DNA of 8,786 nt, from the NCBI GenBank assembly GCA_021160985.1, contig JAGHBN010000179.1, positions 1 through 8,786 of the forward strand. Reading direction: 5' to 3'. The position numbers and the translations under genes were made by a program. Below, piece after piece: positions 1 through 5,976 of the stretch (within the stretch, counting starts at the first letter, position 1; each line of letters begins with the position of its first letter). The notes below the pieces were generated by a model. That model was not told the origin of the DNA. It did not search any database and saw only the letters and a list, made by a program, of their open reading frames with translations. The DNA comes from Thermococcus sp. GTDB lineage: Archaea > Methanobacteriota_B > Thermococci > Thermococcales > Thermococcaceae.

Positions 1-280
1 CAAGATACTCGCTCTCGGTGTCGTTGCCTTCGCCAGCGCCACCGCTGGAGGAGTGCTCTTCGGAAAGCTCATGATGAAGCTCTCAGGAGGCAGGATAAAC
101 CCGATGATAGGAGCGGCCGGTGTTTCAGCCGTCCCGATGAGCGCCCGTGTCGTCCAGAGAATAGCGAGCGAAGAAGACCCGGGCAATTTCCTCCTCATGC
201 ACGCCATGGGGCCAAACGTTGCCGGTGTTATTGGAACCGCCGTTGCGGCGGGTGTTTTCCTCTCGGTTCTGGCGGGCTGA
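1..280 (+). CDS. Sodium-pumping decarboxylase beta subunit, C-terminal fragment (5' end outside window)
   Basis: This is the last 92 or so residues of an integral membrane protein, read in the frame starting at base 2 and ending at TGA 278-280. The stretch with NPMIGAAGVSAVPM, then EDPGNFLLMHAMGPNVAGV and a final hydrophobic helix, is the strongly conserved C-terminus of the OadB/MmdB/GcdB family. Those proteins couple decarboxylation of biotin-bound carboxylate (oxaloacetate, methylmalonyl-CoA or glutaconyl-CoA) to export of Na+ across the cytoplasmic membrane. In Thermococcales the methylmalonyl-CoA decarboxylase version (MmdB) is the most likely identity, but the substrate cannot be read from the beta subunit alone, so I give no symbol. 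The alpha and biotin-carrier subunits would be expected upstream, outside the window. The gene appears intact up to its stop and is followed closely by a T-run. Confidence 0.9.
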   Translation, partial: KILALGVVAFASATAGGVLFGKLMMKLSGGRINPMIGAAGVSAVPMSARVVQRIASEEDPGNFLLMHAMGPNVAGVIGTAVAAGVFLSVLAG

Positions 281-297
281 GGCCCCCCACTTTTTTG
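281..297 (+). terminator. T-run terminator after the decarboxylase beta subunit gene
   Basis: Directly after the stop codon a C-rich run is followed by six consecutive T residues (291-296). Archaeal RNA polymerase terminates at such T-runs in the non-template strand without needing a hairpin. The TATA box of the next gene begins about 10 bp further on, which fits a transcription boundary here. Confidence 0.55.
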
Positions 298-305
298 TTG
301 ATGAA

Positions 306-318
306 AAGATTAAAATAG
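306..318 (+). promoter_or_regulatory. TATA box of the CBS protein - hom operon
   Basis: An A/T-rich element, GATTAAAATA at 308-317, is preceded by an A-rich stretch that could be the TFB recognition element. Its centre (about 313) predicts transcription start near 338. That gives a leader of roughly 18 nt holding the GGTGGTGA ribosome-binding site (343-350) and the ATG at 356. Confidence 0.5.
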
Positions 319-355
319 GGGGAGGGCGCTTTACCTTAAAGCGGTGGTGAAGAAA

Positions 356-1198
356 ATGCGAGTGAAAACTTTGATGACCCCCGATCCAGTGGTCATAAAG
401 CTCCCGGCCACGAGGGACTACGCCATTGAGCTGTTTAAAACTCACAAAGTTCGTTCATTTCCCGTTGTAAATCGGGAAGACAAGCTGGTGGGCATCATCA
501 GTATAAAAAGGGTCCTACTGCACCCTGATGAGGATCAGCTTGCCATGCTCGTAAAACGAAACGTTCCCATTGTTAGGCCGAACGACGACCTCAAGAAGGC
601 CGTCCGCCAGATGCTCGAGATGGACTACAGAAGGGTAGTGGTTGTCGACGAGGAAGACAGGGTCGTTGGAATACTTACCGTAGGCGACATTGTACGGAGA
701 CACCTTGCTAAAAATGAAAAACTGAAAGAGATAACCATAGCCGATTACTACCAGAAGAACGTTGGTGTCGTGTGGCGTGGAACGCCCCTGAAGGCGGCCT
801 TAAAGGCCCTACTGCTCTGCAACGCCATGGCAATACCTGTAATCGATGATGATGGCAACCTCGTCGGAATGGTGGACGAAACCGACCTCCTTAAGGACAG
901 CGAGGTAGTGAGGGTAATGAAGCAGACTGCCCTCGCCGCCTCGAGCGAGGAGGACTGGATACTCGAAAGCAACCCGACACTTCTGTTCGAGAAGGCCGAG
1001 CTTCAGCTGCCGAAGAAGCCGGTTGAGGAGATAATGAACCGTGAGGTACTCGTGGCAACTCCCCACATGAGCGTCTACGACGTCGCCCAGAAGATGGTGC
1101 AGTACCACATAGAGCAGCTCCCCGTCATAAAGGGAGAGGGAGAGCTCGTCGGAATAGTCCGCGACATGGACATCATAAGGGTCATCCTGAAGAAATGA
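356..1198 (+). CDS. Four-CBS-domain protein, probable adenosyl-ligand sensor
   Basis: This 280-residue soluble protein is made almost wholly of CBS domains: about 2-58, 63-122, 126-190 and 222-280. Each shows the typical pattern of a (V)xxxMT/xP-like start, a central (F/L)PVV/VVVVD strand and a (L)VGI(I/V) turn followed by D/xxD(I/L). A region of about 30 residues without the CBS pattern separates the third and fourth domains. No enzymatic, DNA-binding or membrane domain is visible. Tandem CBS pairs usually bind AMP, ADP, ATP, SAM or MTA and act as regulatory sensors; the ligand here is unknown. Upstream GTG codons at 344 and 347 are in frame, but they lie inside GGTGGTGA (343-350), which is well placed as the ribosome-binding site for ATG 356, so I chose ATG. 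The homoserine dehydrogenase gene follows after 34 bp, suggesting co-transcription and a possible metabolic link. Confidence 0.88.
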   Translation: MRVKTLMTPDPVVIKLPATRDYAIELFKTHKVRSFPVVNREDKLVGIISIKRVLLHPDEDQLAMLVKRNVPIVRPNDDLKKAVRQMLEMDYRRVVVVDEEDRVVGILTVGDIVRRHLAKNEKLKEITIADYYQKNVGVVWRGTPLKAALKALLLCNAMAIPVIDDDGNLVGMVDETDLLKDSEVVRVMKQTALAASSEEDWILESNPTLLFEKAELQLPKKPVEEIMNREVLVATPHMSVYDVAQKMVQYHIEQLPVIKGEGELVGIVRDMDIIRVILKK

Positions 1199-1232
1199 CC
1201 CTTCCTATTCAACTATTTTTGAGGTGTTTCCA

Positions 1233-2243
1233 GTGGAGGAGGTCAAGCTGAGTATTTTTGGCTTTGGAAACGTCGGAAGGGCAACTGCGAGGGTGCTCCT
1301 GGAGAAGGGGGAAGTTTTCAAGAAAAAATACGGCCTGACGTTCAAAGTTGTGAGCGTTTCGGACAGGAGCGCTACGGTATGGCTGCCAGAAGGGATTGAC
1401 CTCAGGGAAGTCCTGAACGTCAAGGAAACCCTGGGAAAGCTGTCATCGTGGACGAACGACTACGAGGTTTACGATTTCACGCCGGAAGAGGCTGTGAAAG
1501 AAATTGAGGCCGACATCGTGGTTGACGTGACCAACGACAAGAACGCCTGGGCATGGCACATGGAAGCGCTCAGAAGGGGAGAGGCCGTTGTTACGAGCAA
1601 TAAGCCGCCCCTGGCATTCCACTACGCAGAGCTGATGGGGGAGGCCAGAAAGCAGGGCGCCCCATACCTCTTCGAGGCAACTGTAATGGCTGGAACCCCA
1701 ATCATCGGGCTCCTCAAGGAGACCCTCCTCGGCGATTCCATTGAGAGCATCAGGGCCGTCCTGAACGGAACGACGACCTACATCCTGACCCGGATGGAGG
1801 AGGGGGCGTCCTTTGATGAAGCCCTGAAGGAGGCCCAGAACCTCGGCATAGCGGAGCGCGACCCGAGCGGCGACATACTTGGTATTGACGCGGGATACAA
1901 GGCGACGATACTCCACTGTCTCGCGTTCGGGCCGATAACCTTCGAGGAGATAGAGGTGAAGGGCATAGACGGCGTTTCTGAGGAGGACGTCGAGAGGGCA
2001 AAGAGGGCCGGGAAAACGCTGAGACTGGTCGCTTCTGTGGAAGAGGGGGCAGTCTCCGTCGAACCGACCGAGGTTCCAAGAGGGGACCCCCTGGCAGTCT
2101 CATCAACCCAGAACGCTACGGTTATACGGACCGACCTGCTCGGGGAACTGGTGATAAGAGGCGCCGGTGCCGGCCTGAAGGAGACGGCCAGCGGAGTCGT
2201 GAGCGACATAATAAAGGCCGCTCTTGAGCTCAGGGGAGAGTGA
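1233..2243 (+). CDS. hom: Homoserine dehydrogenase
   Basis: The enzyme reduces aspartate-4-semialdehyde to homoserine with NAD(P)H in the cytoplasm, the branch point to threonine and methionine. The N-terminus holds the Rossmann dinucleotide motif GFGNVG (residues 10-15 from the chosen start). It is followed by VVDVTND (96-102), the TSNK motif (121-124), LNGT (177-180) and DPSGD...GID...K (210-223), which carries the conserved aspartate and catalytic lysine known from yeast homoserine dehydrogenase. At 336 residues it is the short, monofunctional type: no aspartokinase fusion and no recognisable C-terminal ACT domain. A GTG at 1224 is in frame, but GAGGTG (1221-1226) is a good ribosome-binding site six bases before GTG 1233, and the 1233 start begins just ahead of the Rossmann strand. 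No convincing TATA box lies in the gap after the CBS gene, so it is probably the second gene of that transcript. Its 3' end overlaps a convergent gene by 14 bp. Confidence 0.95.
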   Translation: MEEVKLSIFGFGNVGRATARVLLEKGEVFKKKYGLTFKVVSVSDRSATVWLPEGIDLREVLNVKETLGKLSSWTNDYEVYDFTPEEAVKEIEADIVVDVTNDKNAWAWHMEALRRGEAVVTSNKPPLAFHYAELMGEARKQGAPYLFEATVMAGTPIIGLLKETLLGDSIESIRAVLNGTTTYILTRMEEGASFDEALKEAQNLGIAERDPSGDILGIDAGYKATILHCLAFGPITFEEIEVKGIDGVSEEDVERAKRAGKTLRLVASVEEGAVSVEPTEVPRGDPLAVSSTQNATVIRTDLLGELVIRGAGAGLKETASGVVSDIIKAALELRGE

Positions 2244-2643
2244 TCTCCTCGTCATCCGCATTTACCAGAATTTCCACCTTCCCAAAGCGGCGATGGGCGG
2301 CCCTGACCTCCAGGGGGCCGCAAGGGGTTTCAATTTTTCTCCCTTCCAAAAACGGGAAGAGCTCTCTTAGAAGGACGTTTCCGTTCAAGTCTGTAAGGAC
2401 AATCGTGGAAGTTGAGTAGTCAGGGATAAGGAGAAGCGTTTTGCCATTGCATTGCACTTGGAGTGCACGAAAACGAGTCGCCACCGTGAGGAGGGCAAGA
2501 GCGACAAAAACGTTTGCCAGGGAATAAGAGGCTCGTCCAGTAGCCAGGCCAACAACGAATAGGGCAAGCGAAAGGGCCAGATACAACAGCCCAAATTTCC
2601 ACAGACGCCCGTTCTTTACGACGGTTTTCTTGAGCTCAGTCAT
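2230..2643 (-). CDS. Small membrane protein with two transmembrane helices and a soluble C-terminal domain; function unknown
   Basis: I do not recognise this 137-residue protein. It starts with a basic segment (several Lys/Arg in residues 5-16), then has two hydrophobic helices at about 17-35 and 41-56 joined by a very short turn. The remaining 80 or so residues look like a beta-rich soluble domain with alternating hydrophobic strands (for example KTLLLIP, TIVLTDL, KVEILV) and an acidic end. Positive charges flank both outer ends of the helical hairpin, so by the positive-inside rule both termini should be cytoplasmic. A TTG at 2649 is in frame, but ATG 2643 is preferred. No ribosome-binding site precedes it, and a TATA-like element is centred about 27 bp upstream, so the message is probably leaderless. 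The stop overlaps the end of hom by 14 bp, tail to tail. Base composition matches the neighbours. The region lacks a strong alternative frame, but expression is inferred. Confidence 0.72.
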   Translation of the reverse strand: MTELKKTVVKNGRLWKFGLLYLALSLALFVVGLATGRASYSLANVFVALALLTVATRFRALQVQCNGKTLLLIPDYSTSTIVLTDLNGNVLLRELFPFLEGRKIETPCGPLEVRAAHRRFGKVEILVNADDEEITLP

Positions 2644-2650
2644 TGGCAAA

Positions 2651-2682
2651 GGATTGTCCGTAATCCTTTTTAACTCTTTATC
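2651..2682. promoter_or_regulatory. Shared bidirectional promoter core with adjacent palindrome
   Basis: The AT-rich block CTTTTTAAC (2666-2674) sits about 27 bp upstream of ATG 2643 on the - strand. It also lies about 33 bp upstream of ATG 2703 on the + strand, where it would leave a leader of some 10 nt with the GGTGA site (2694-2698). CTTTATC (2676-2682) is a second, less well placed candidate. Immediately beside it, GGATT (2651-2655) and AATCC (2662-2666) form a 5-bp inverted repeat with a 6-bp spacer. That lies between the TATA element and the predicted start point of the leftward gene, a usual place for an archaeal repressor site. Promoter activity and regulator are inferred. Confidence 0.4.
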
Positions 2683-2702
2683 GAGCCTGAAGCGGTGAAA
2701 GG

Positions 2703-3227
2703 ATGGAGCACGTTATAGCCCTCCACCAGGTTTACGCCGAGCTGATATTCAGGGGGCTGAAGACCGTCGAGGTAAGAAAAAGAAGGGCCTTCAACGAGGG
2801 CGACCTGGTGTTCCTGTACATAGCGAGGGGCAACCCTTACGAGCTCAGAGACACCCTCAGAAGGCTCGGCCTCCATGAAGAACAGACTTTAACGAGAAAG
2901 GGAACTATTGCAGGAGGCTTTGAGGTCGGAGAGGTCATAAAGGCCGACCTCGAGACCATCTGGGAGATGGCGAAGGACACTAGCGGGCTGACCCTCGTCC
3001 ACGGCGAGAACGGAAAGAGGTGGCTGGGCAACTACATAAACGACTACGGCTACGTCTTTACCATAGAGAGGCCCTTCCTCTTCAAGGAGCCCCTGAGCAG
3101 GGAAGAGATGAAGGAGCGCTACGAAATCTACGTGGAGGGGATAATACACCTCTCGAGGAAAACAAGAAAACCGTGGGTAAAAACCCTTATAGAAGACCTG
3201 CTGGCCAGAGAGGCTGTTTACCTCTGA
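2703..3227 (+). CDS. ASCH/PUA-like domain protein
   Basis: This 174-residue soluble protein begins with a hydrophobic strand and helix (ALHQVYAELIF) followed by GLKTVEVRKR at about residues 18-27. That matches the GxKxxExR signature of the ASCH domain, a PUA-related beta barrel. It continues with the expected GDLVFLYIA strand (about 33-41) and a later AGGFEVGEVI strand (about 70-79). ASCH and related PUA-fold domains bind RNA or modified nucleotides, and some are nucleases or amidohydrolases acting on modified cytidine. Which applies here cannot be told. The C-terminal 60 residues are helical and highly charged. ATG 2703 has GGTGA four bases upstream. The gene is divergent from the small membrane protein and overlaps the end of ZPR1 by 10 bp, tail to tail. 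Domain assignment is fairly sure; function is not. Confidence 0.78.
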   Translation: MEHVIALHQVYAELIFRGLKTVEVRKRRAFNEGDLVFLYIARGNPYELRDTLRRLGLHEEQTLTRKGTIAGGFEVGEVIKADLETIWEMAKDTSGLTLVHGENGKRWLGNYINDYGYVFTIERPFLFKEPLSREEMKERYEIYVEGIIHLSRKTRKPWVKTLIEDLLAREAVYL

Positions 3228-3850
3228 TCTCCCTCCTCAGGCTCCACCTTAACGTAGGGCCCAAGGCTGAGGCTATCGATTTCTTCCTGTGTGAGAAGCC
3301 TGCTCTTCACCTTTTCTCCAACGAGGGCGCTGTTGCCAAGGGGGTCAGCTATCCTCACTGTGAGCGGCTTTTTCCCTTCCTTAACTTCCTCAATGTACTG
3401 GAGTATTTCGTCGGCCTTTTTGACGGCCTCCTCGTCGCCCTCCTGCCTCCGGAACTCCCTGGCCATAAGCAGTGTTTCCCGAACGCGCTCTATAACGCCC
3501 TCAACGTTGCTGACGAAACCCTCCGCTGCCGGCCCGGGCTCTATTTTAACGCCTATCTCCTCGAGCTCTATGGTACCGCTCTTGCTCCTGACGACGCGGG
3601 TGAAAAGGTCCCTCTCTTCCTCCACCTTAAGGGTGTAGAGCTTTGGCGGCCTGTCCTCGAGTATCATGACGTCAGCGTTCCGGTAGCCGCACTTCTCGCA
3701 GATGATAGTGCTCTCCATGACCTTGCCGAAATACGGGATCTCATGAACGTGCTGAATGACCTTGAGGGTGCCCTTCCCGCCGCATATGGGGCAGTCTCCC
3801 AGGGGAAGAACCTGTATCTCCCCAGTTTCCTTTTTCTTTTCCTCACCCAT
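3218..3850 (-). CDS. Archaeal ZPR1-type zinc finger protein
   Basis: From the chosen start the protein has 210 residues. A four-cysteine zinc finger comes first (Cys20-x2-Cys23 and Cys51-x2-Cys54, with CEKCGYRNAD after the second pair), followed by one beta-rich ZPR1 domain with IELEEIGVKIEPG (roughly residues 90-105) and a helical, charged C-terminal part. Eukaryotic ZPR1 has two such finger-plus-domain units and acts as a chaperone for elongation factor eEF1A. The archaeal protein has one, and a role with aEF1A is a reasonable inference only. A TTG at 3868 and an ATG at 3856 are in frame, but the GGTGATG at 3854-3860 is a clear ribosome-binding site for ATG 3850. The gene has its own TATA box and converges on the ASCH gene with a 10-bp overlap at the stop codons. 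Confidence 0.92.
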   Translation of the reverse strand: MGEEKKKETGEIQVLPLGDCPICGGKGTLKVIQHVHEIPYFGKVMESTIICEKCGYRNADVMILEDRPPKLYTLKVEEERDLFTRVVRSKSGTIELEEIGVKIEPGPAAEGFVSNVEGVIERVRETLLMAREFRRQEGDEEAVKKADEILQYIEEVKEGKKPLTVRIADPLGNSALVGEKVKSRLLTQEEIDSLSLGPYVKVEPEEGDQR

Positions 3851-3885
3851 TCTCATCACCAGATCCAAATAGTGGAGAAAAGTCC

Positions 3886-3898
3886 GGCTTATAAAGAC
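3886..3898 (-). promoter_or_regulatory. TATA box of the ZPR1 gene
   Basis: Read on the - strand, CTTTATAAG (3896-3888) is a near-consensus archaeal TATA element. Transcription would start near 3866, giving a leader of about 16 nt that contains GGTGATG in front of ATG 3850. It lies in the 67-bp gap after sepF. Confidence 0.6.
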
Positions 3899-3902
3899 AT
3901 TG

Positions 3903-3912
3903 GTAAAAAAGA
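3903..3912 (-). terminator. T-run terminator after sepF
   Basis: Seven bases after the sepF stop, the - strand has six consecutive T residues (A-run at 3905-3910 on the + strand). This is a typical archaeal termination signal. Its place directly upstream of the ZPR1 TATA box supports separate transcription of the two genes. Confidence 0.5.
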
Positions 3913-3917
3913 GAGGC

Positions 3918-4313
3918 TCACTTGGATATCTTTATGTCCGACGGAACGAGGAGGAGTTTTATCTCGTGCTTGCATATTTTAGCCGCCTGACCCCCAAGGG
4001 CGTTGACCATACCCTTTATCTGCTCCGCGACCTTCTCGATGAGGTCCGGCCTGGACTCGAGGGGGGTCAGGTCAACGAGTACCACGTTCCCCTCCTGGAG
4101 CTCCTCTGAGATTCTCTCAAGGTCGGAATAGCTGGTCACAACAATCTTCCTGACGTACCGGATCTGAGGCTTTGCGAGGTCGGCAGCAATGACATCTTCT
4201 TCAAGAGGTACCACATCGATGTCACGCCTCGGAGCAACCTCCTTTTTAACAGATGCAGGAACCTTTTTCTTAGGAGCCGTTTCCTTCTTCTTAAGGCTGT
4301 CAAACAATCCCAT
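3918..4313 (-). CDS. sepF: Cell division protein SepF
   Basis: This 131-residue protein starts with MGLFDSLKKK, which can form the short amphipathic membrane-binding helix of SepF. A charged, low-complexity Lys/Pro linker follows (about 11-50), then the globular SepF core (about 54-130). The core motifs are clear: SYSDLERISEELQEGNVVLV, IKGMVNALGG and the C-terminal LLLVPSDIKI. In archaea that have FtsZ but no FtsA, SepF is the membrane anchor that tethers FtsZ filaments at midcell. Length is normal for archaeal SepF. ATG 4313 follows a GGGGGG-type purine run by seven bases; an ATG five bases further upstream is out of frame. The gene lies downstream of the exosome operon but has its own TATA box and terminator, so it is probably a single-gene transcript. 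Confidence 0.93.
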   Translation of the reverse strand: MGLFDSLKKKETAPKKKVPASVKKEVAPRRDIDVVPLEEDVIAADLAKPQIRYVRKIVVTSYSDLERISEELQEGNVVLVDLTPLESRPDLIEKVAEQIKGMVNALGGQAAKICKHEIKLLLVPSDIKISK

Positions 4314-4323
4314 AACATGTCCC

Positions 4324-4372
4324 CCCAGTTAATCGTGAGACTGGGTTAATTTGGAGGTTTCTCTTTATATCT
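4324..4372 (-). promoter_or_regulatory. sepF promoter with inverted repeat at the predicted start site
   Basis: On the - strand ATATAAAG (4370-4363), preceded by an A/G-rich possible BRE, is a strong TATA box and predicts transcription start near 4340. An inverted repeat, CCCAGT (4324-4329) and ACTGGG (4340-4345), with a 10-bp spacer straddles that point. Its start-proximal arm merges with the G-run that serves as ribosome-binding site. GTTAAT also occurs twice as a direct repeat (4328-4333 and 4345-4350). The TATA box is well supported; a regulatory role of the repeats is inferred. Confidence 0.5.
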
Positions 4373-4384
4373 CTTTTCCCTGTA

Positions 4385-4421
4385 TGGGTGAAAATAAATA
4401 AAACAACAAAAGACTTCACCC
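4385..4421 (-). terminator. T-rich termination region after rrp42, flanked by an inverted repeat
   Basis: After the rrp42 stop the - strand runs through CTTTTGTTGTTTTATTTATTTT (4411-4390, several T-runs), fitting archaeal termination of the long operon. The tract is bounded by a perfect 7-bp inverted repeat: GGGTGAA at 4385-4391 and TTCACCC at 4415-4421. The second arm overlaps the stop codon. The spacer of 23 bases makes it a weak hairpin, so the T-runs are the main evidence. Confidence 0.5.
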
Positions 4422-5225
4422 GGCATTTACGGCCTCGAGCACCTTCTCCCTGATTTCCGCGGCCTTCTTTATGGCGGTGTCCACGGCGTAAATAACTTCC
4501 TCAAGCTTGAAAGAGCCGCCTTCACCCTTCTGTACCGAGGATATCATGCCGTTTTCGTCGGTCGTGATTGTGAGCCTGCCGTCCATTACGCGCTCTTCGT
4601 CAAGAACCGGGTCTACCAGTATGTTGGAGCCTATCTTCGCGAACGTCACCGGTATGGGTATCTTGCTGACCGGCAGAGGTTCGTATTCATCGAGAACCTC
4701 GACCTCTTCCGTCTCCTCGTTGTACGCCACCTTCGGAACCTTCGTGCTGAGAAGGGCCGCTATCGCACCTATTCCCGTGGCGTCGAGGAGGTTCCCGTCG
4801 TGGTCGAGGACGTGGACGTCCACGAAGATTACCCTCACGAGCTTTCCGGGGACTATCGCCAGCTTCTCCAGCTCAACGGCCCCGCTCTCGCGGATTCCCC
4901 TGTCAACGACGCGGGCGAGCTCTATTGCGTTCTCATCCGGCGGTCCGGGCTCGAAGTTTGGAGACGCGAGAGGAACGAGTTCGACGTTTGTGGTTATGAC
5001 ACCCCTCTCCGGGAGGTCTGGGAAAGGCTCGCCCATGTCGACCTTTATGCCCACGAGAACCTGTGTGTTTCCGAGCCTGACCCACGCGGAGCCTTCAGCC
5101 TTCTCAATGACGTTGACCTTTATCTCGAGATCGCGATAATCCTCAAGGCCGCGACCGTCAACCCTCTTGCCCTCCTTGAGGAGGTTTATTATGTGGTCGC
5201 GCATTATTCCTGCCATGACGTCCAT
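4416..5225 (-). CDS. rrp42: Exosome core subunit Rrp42
   Basis: Rrp42 is the non-catalytic RNase PH-fold subunit that alternates with Rrp41 in the hexameric ring of the archaeal exosome, which degrades and tails RNA from the 3' end. The 269-residue protein shows the family landmarks: GKRVDGRGLEDYRDL near residues 19-33, GSAWVRLGNTQVLVGIKVD (about 45-63) and FVDVHVLDHDGNLLDATGIG (about 138-157). Where Rrp41 has its catalytic EAD, this protein reads IPIPVTF, with no acidic residue, as expected of the inactive partner that supplies part of the RNA-binding site. An in-frame GTG at 5240 exists, but GGAGGTGA (5238-5231) is a perfect ribosome-binding site five bases before ATG 5225. The gap to the rrp41 stop is one base, so the site lies inside the end of rrp41 and the two are probably translationally coupled. 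Confidence 0.96.
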   Translation of the reverse strand: MDVMAGIMRDHIINLLKEGKRVDGRGLEDYRDLEIKVNVIEKAEGSAWVRLGNTQVLVGIKVDMGEPFPDLPERGVITTNVELVPLASPNFEPGPPDENAIELARVVDRGIRESGAVELEKLAIVPGKLVRVIFVDVHVLDHDGNLLDATGIGAIAALLSTKVPKVAYNEETEEVEVLDEYEPLPVSKIPIPVTFAKIGSNILVDPVLDEERVMDGRLTITTDENGMISSVQKGEGGSFKLEEVIYAVDTAIKKAAEIREKVLEAVNAG

Positions 5226-5226
5226 T

Positions 5227-5976
5227 TCACTCACCTCCACCGACCTCCTCTGCTATCTTGAGATACTTGACCTTAAGGGCCTCCCGCTGCTTCTGGTATA
5301 CGGCCTTTGCACCCTTGATGGCGAGCCGCACTGCCTCGATGAACTCGTCCTTCGTGAGGTAGCCATCCATCTGGAGGAGTGTGATGTCGTTCTTGAGCGG
5401 CATTATCGCAACCGGAACGTCGGCCTCACCGTAGTTGTCCTCCTCCTTGTTGAGGTCGAGGACTATCTCCCCCTCTATCTTTCCAGCGGCACACGCCGCG
5501 ACGAGGTCTTTCATGGGTATCCCCGCGTCAGCCAGTGCGAGGGAAGCCGCAACTATTCCCGCAACCCTCGTACCCGCGTCCGCCTGCAGAACCTCTATGA
5601 ACACGTCTATAGAAGTCCTCGGGAACATCTCGAGGATCAACGCGGGCTCAAGGGCACCCCTGATAACCTTGCTGATCTCAACGCTCCTCCTGTCCGGCCC
5701 CGGCTTCTTGCGCTCTTCGACGCTGAAGGGAGCCATGTTGTAGCGAACGCGCAGAATGGCCCTGTCCGGCCTCTGTAAGTGCTTGGGATGAATTTCCCTC
5801 GGACCGTAAACGGCAGCGAGAACCTTGTTCTTGCCCCACTCAACGTAAGCAGAACCATCAGCATTCTTCAGCACGCCAACCTCCATACTTACGGGTCTGA
5901 GCTCGTACTTCTTTCTCCCGTCGATTCTCCTTCCGTTCTCATCTATGAGCTTTAAATCCTCGGGTTTGCCCATCAT
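5227..5976 (-). CDS. rrp41: Exosome catalytic subunit Rrp41
   Basis: Rrp41 carries the phosphorolytic 3'-5' exoribonuclease site of the archaeal exosome. The 249-residue protein has the N-terminal RIDGRKKYELRP (17-28), the phosphate/RNA-binding GPDRRS (93-98, with Arg96-Arg97), QADAGTRVAG (131-140) and the acidic catalytic region EEDNYGEADVP (178-188). Asp180 and Asp186 are the residues expected to hold the metal and activate phosphate. All active-site residues that I can place are present, so the enzyme should be active. The start ATG at 5976 overlaps the rrp4 stop by 4 bp (ATGA). A second in-frame ATG directly follows at 5973 and could be the true start, as GGTGAAGGAG just upstream suits either. 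Length is normal for the family. Confidence 0.96.
   Translation of the reverse strand: MMGKPEDLKLIDENGRRIDGRKKYELRPVSMEVGVLKNADGSAYVEWGKNKVLAAVYGPREIHPKHLQRPDRAILRVRYNMAPFSVEERKKPGPDRRSVEISKVIRGALEPALILEMFPRTSIDVFIEVLQADAGTRVAGIVAASLALADAGIPMKDLVAACAAGKIEGEIVLDLNKEEDNYGEADVPVAIMPLKNDITLLQMDGYLTKDEFIEAVRLAIKGAKAVYQKQREALKVKYLKIAEEVGGGE

Noticed and set aside
69..77. A C-box-like ATGATGA (70-76) suggesting a C/D box sRNA
   Set aside because: No CTGA D box stands at a suitable distance and the motif lies in the conserved coding sequence of the decarboxylase subunit. A similar TTGATGA at 299-305 also lacks a D box.
1199..1232. A separate promoter for hom in the gap after the CBS gene
   Set aside because: The only AT-rich element (about 1207-1219) is too close: it would start transcription at or after the hom start codon. 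Co-transcription fits better.
3020..3982. A 320-residue open frame on the + strand, antisense to the ZPR1 gene and overlapping the ASCH gene
   Set aside because: It lies opposite the confidently identified ZPR1 gene, has no recognisable domain, crosses the ZPR1 promoter and sepF terminator, and has the Leu/Pro/Ala-rich composition of a shadow frame in GC-rich DNA.
4507..5139. A 210-residue frame opposite rrp42, rich in Ser and Thr
   Set aside because: It mirrors the codon pattern of rrp42, and its low-complexity Ser/Thr composition is the usual reverse-strand product of a real gene. No ribosome-binding site or family match is seen.
5167..5778. A 203-residue frame opposite rrp42-rrp41
   Set aside because: It runs across the antisense of two conserved genes and their junction, with no domain and no start signal.
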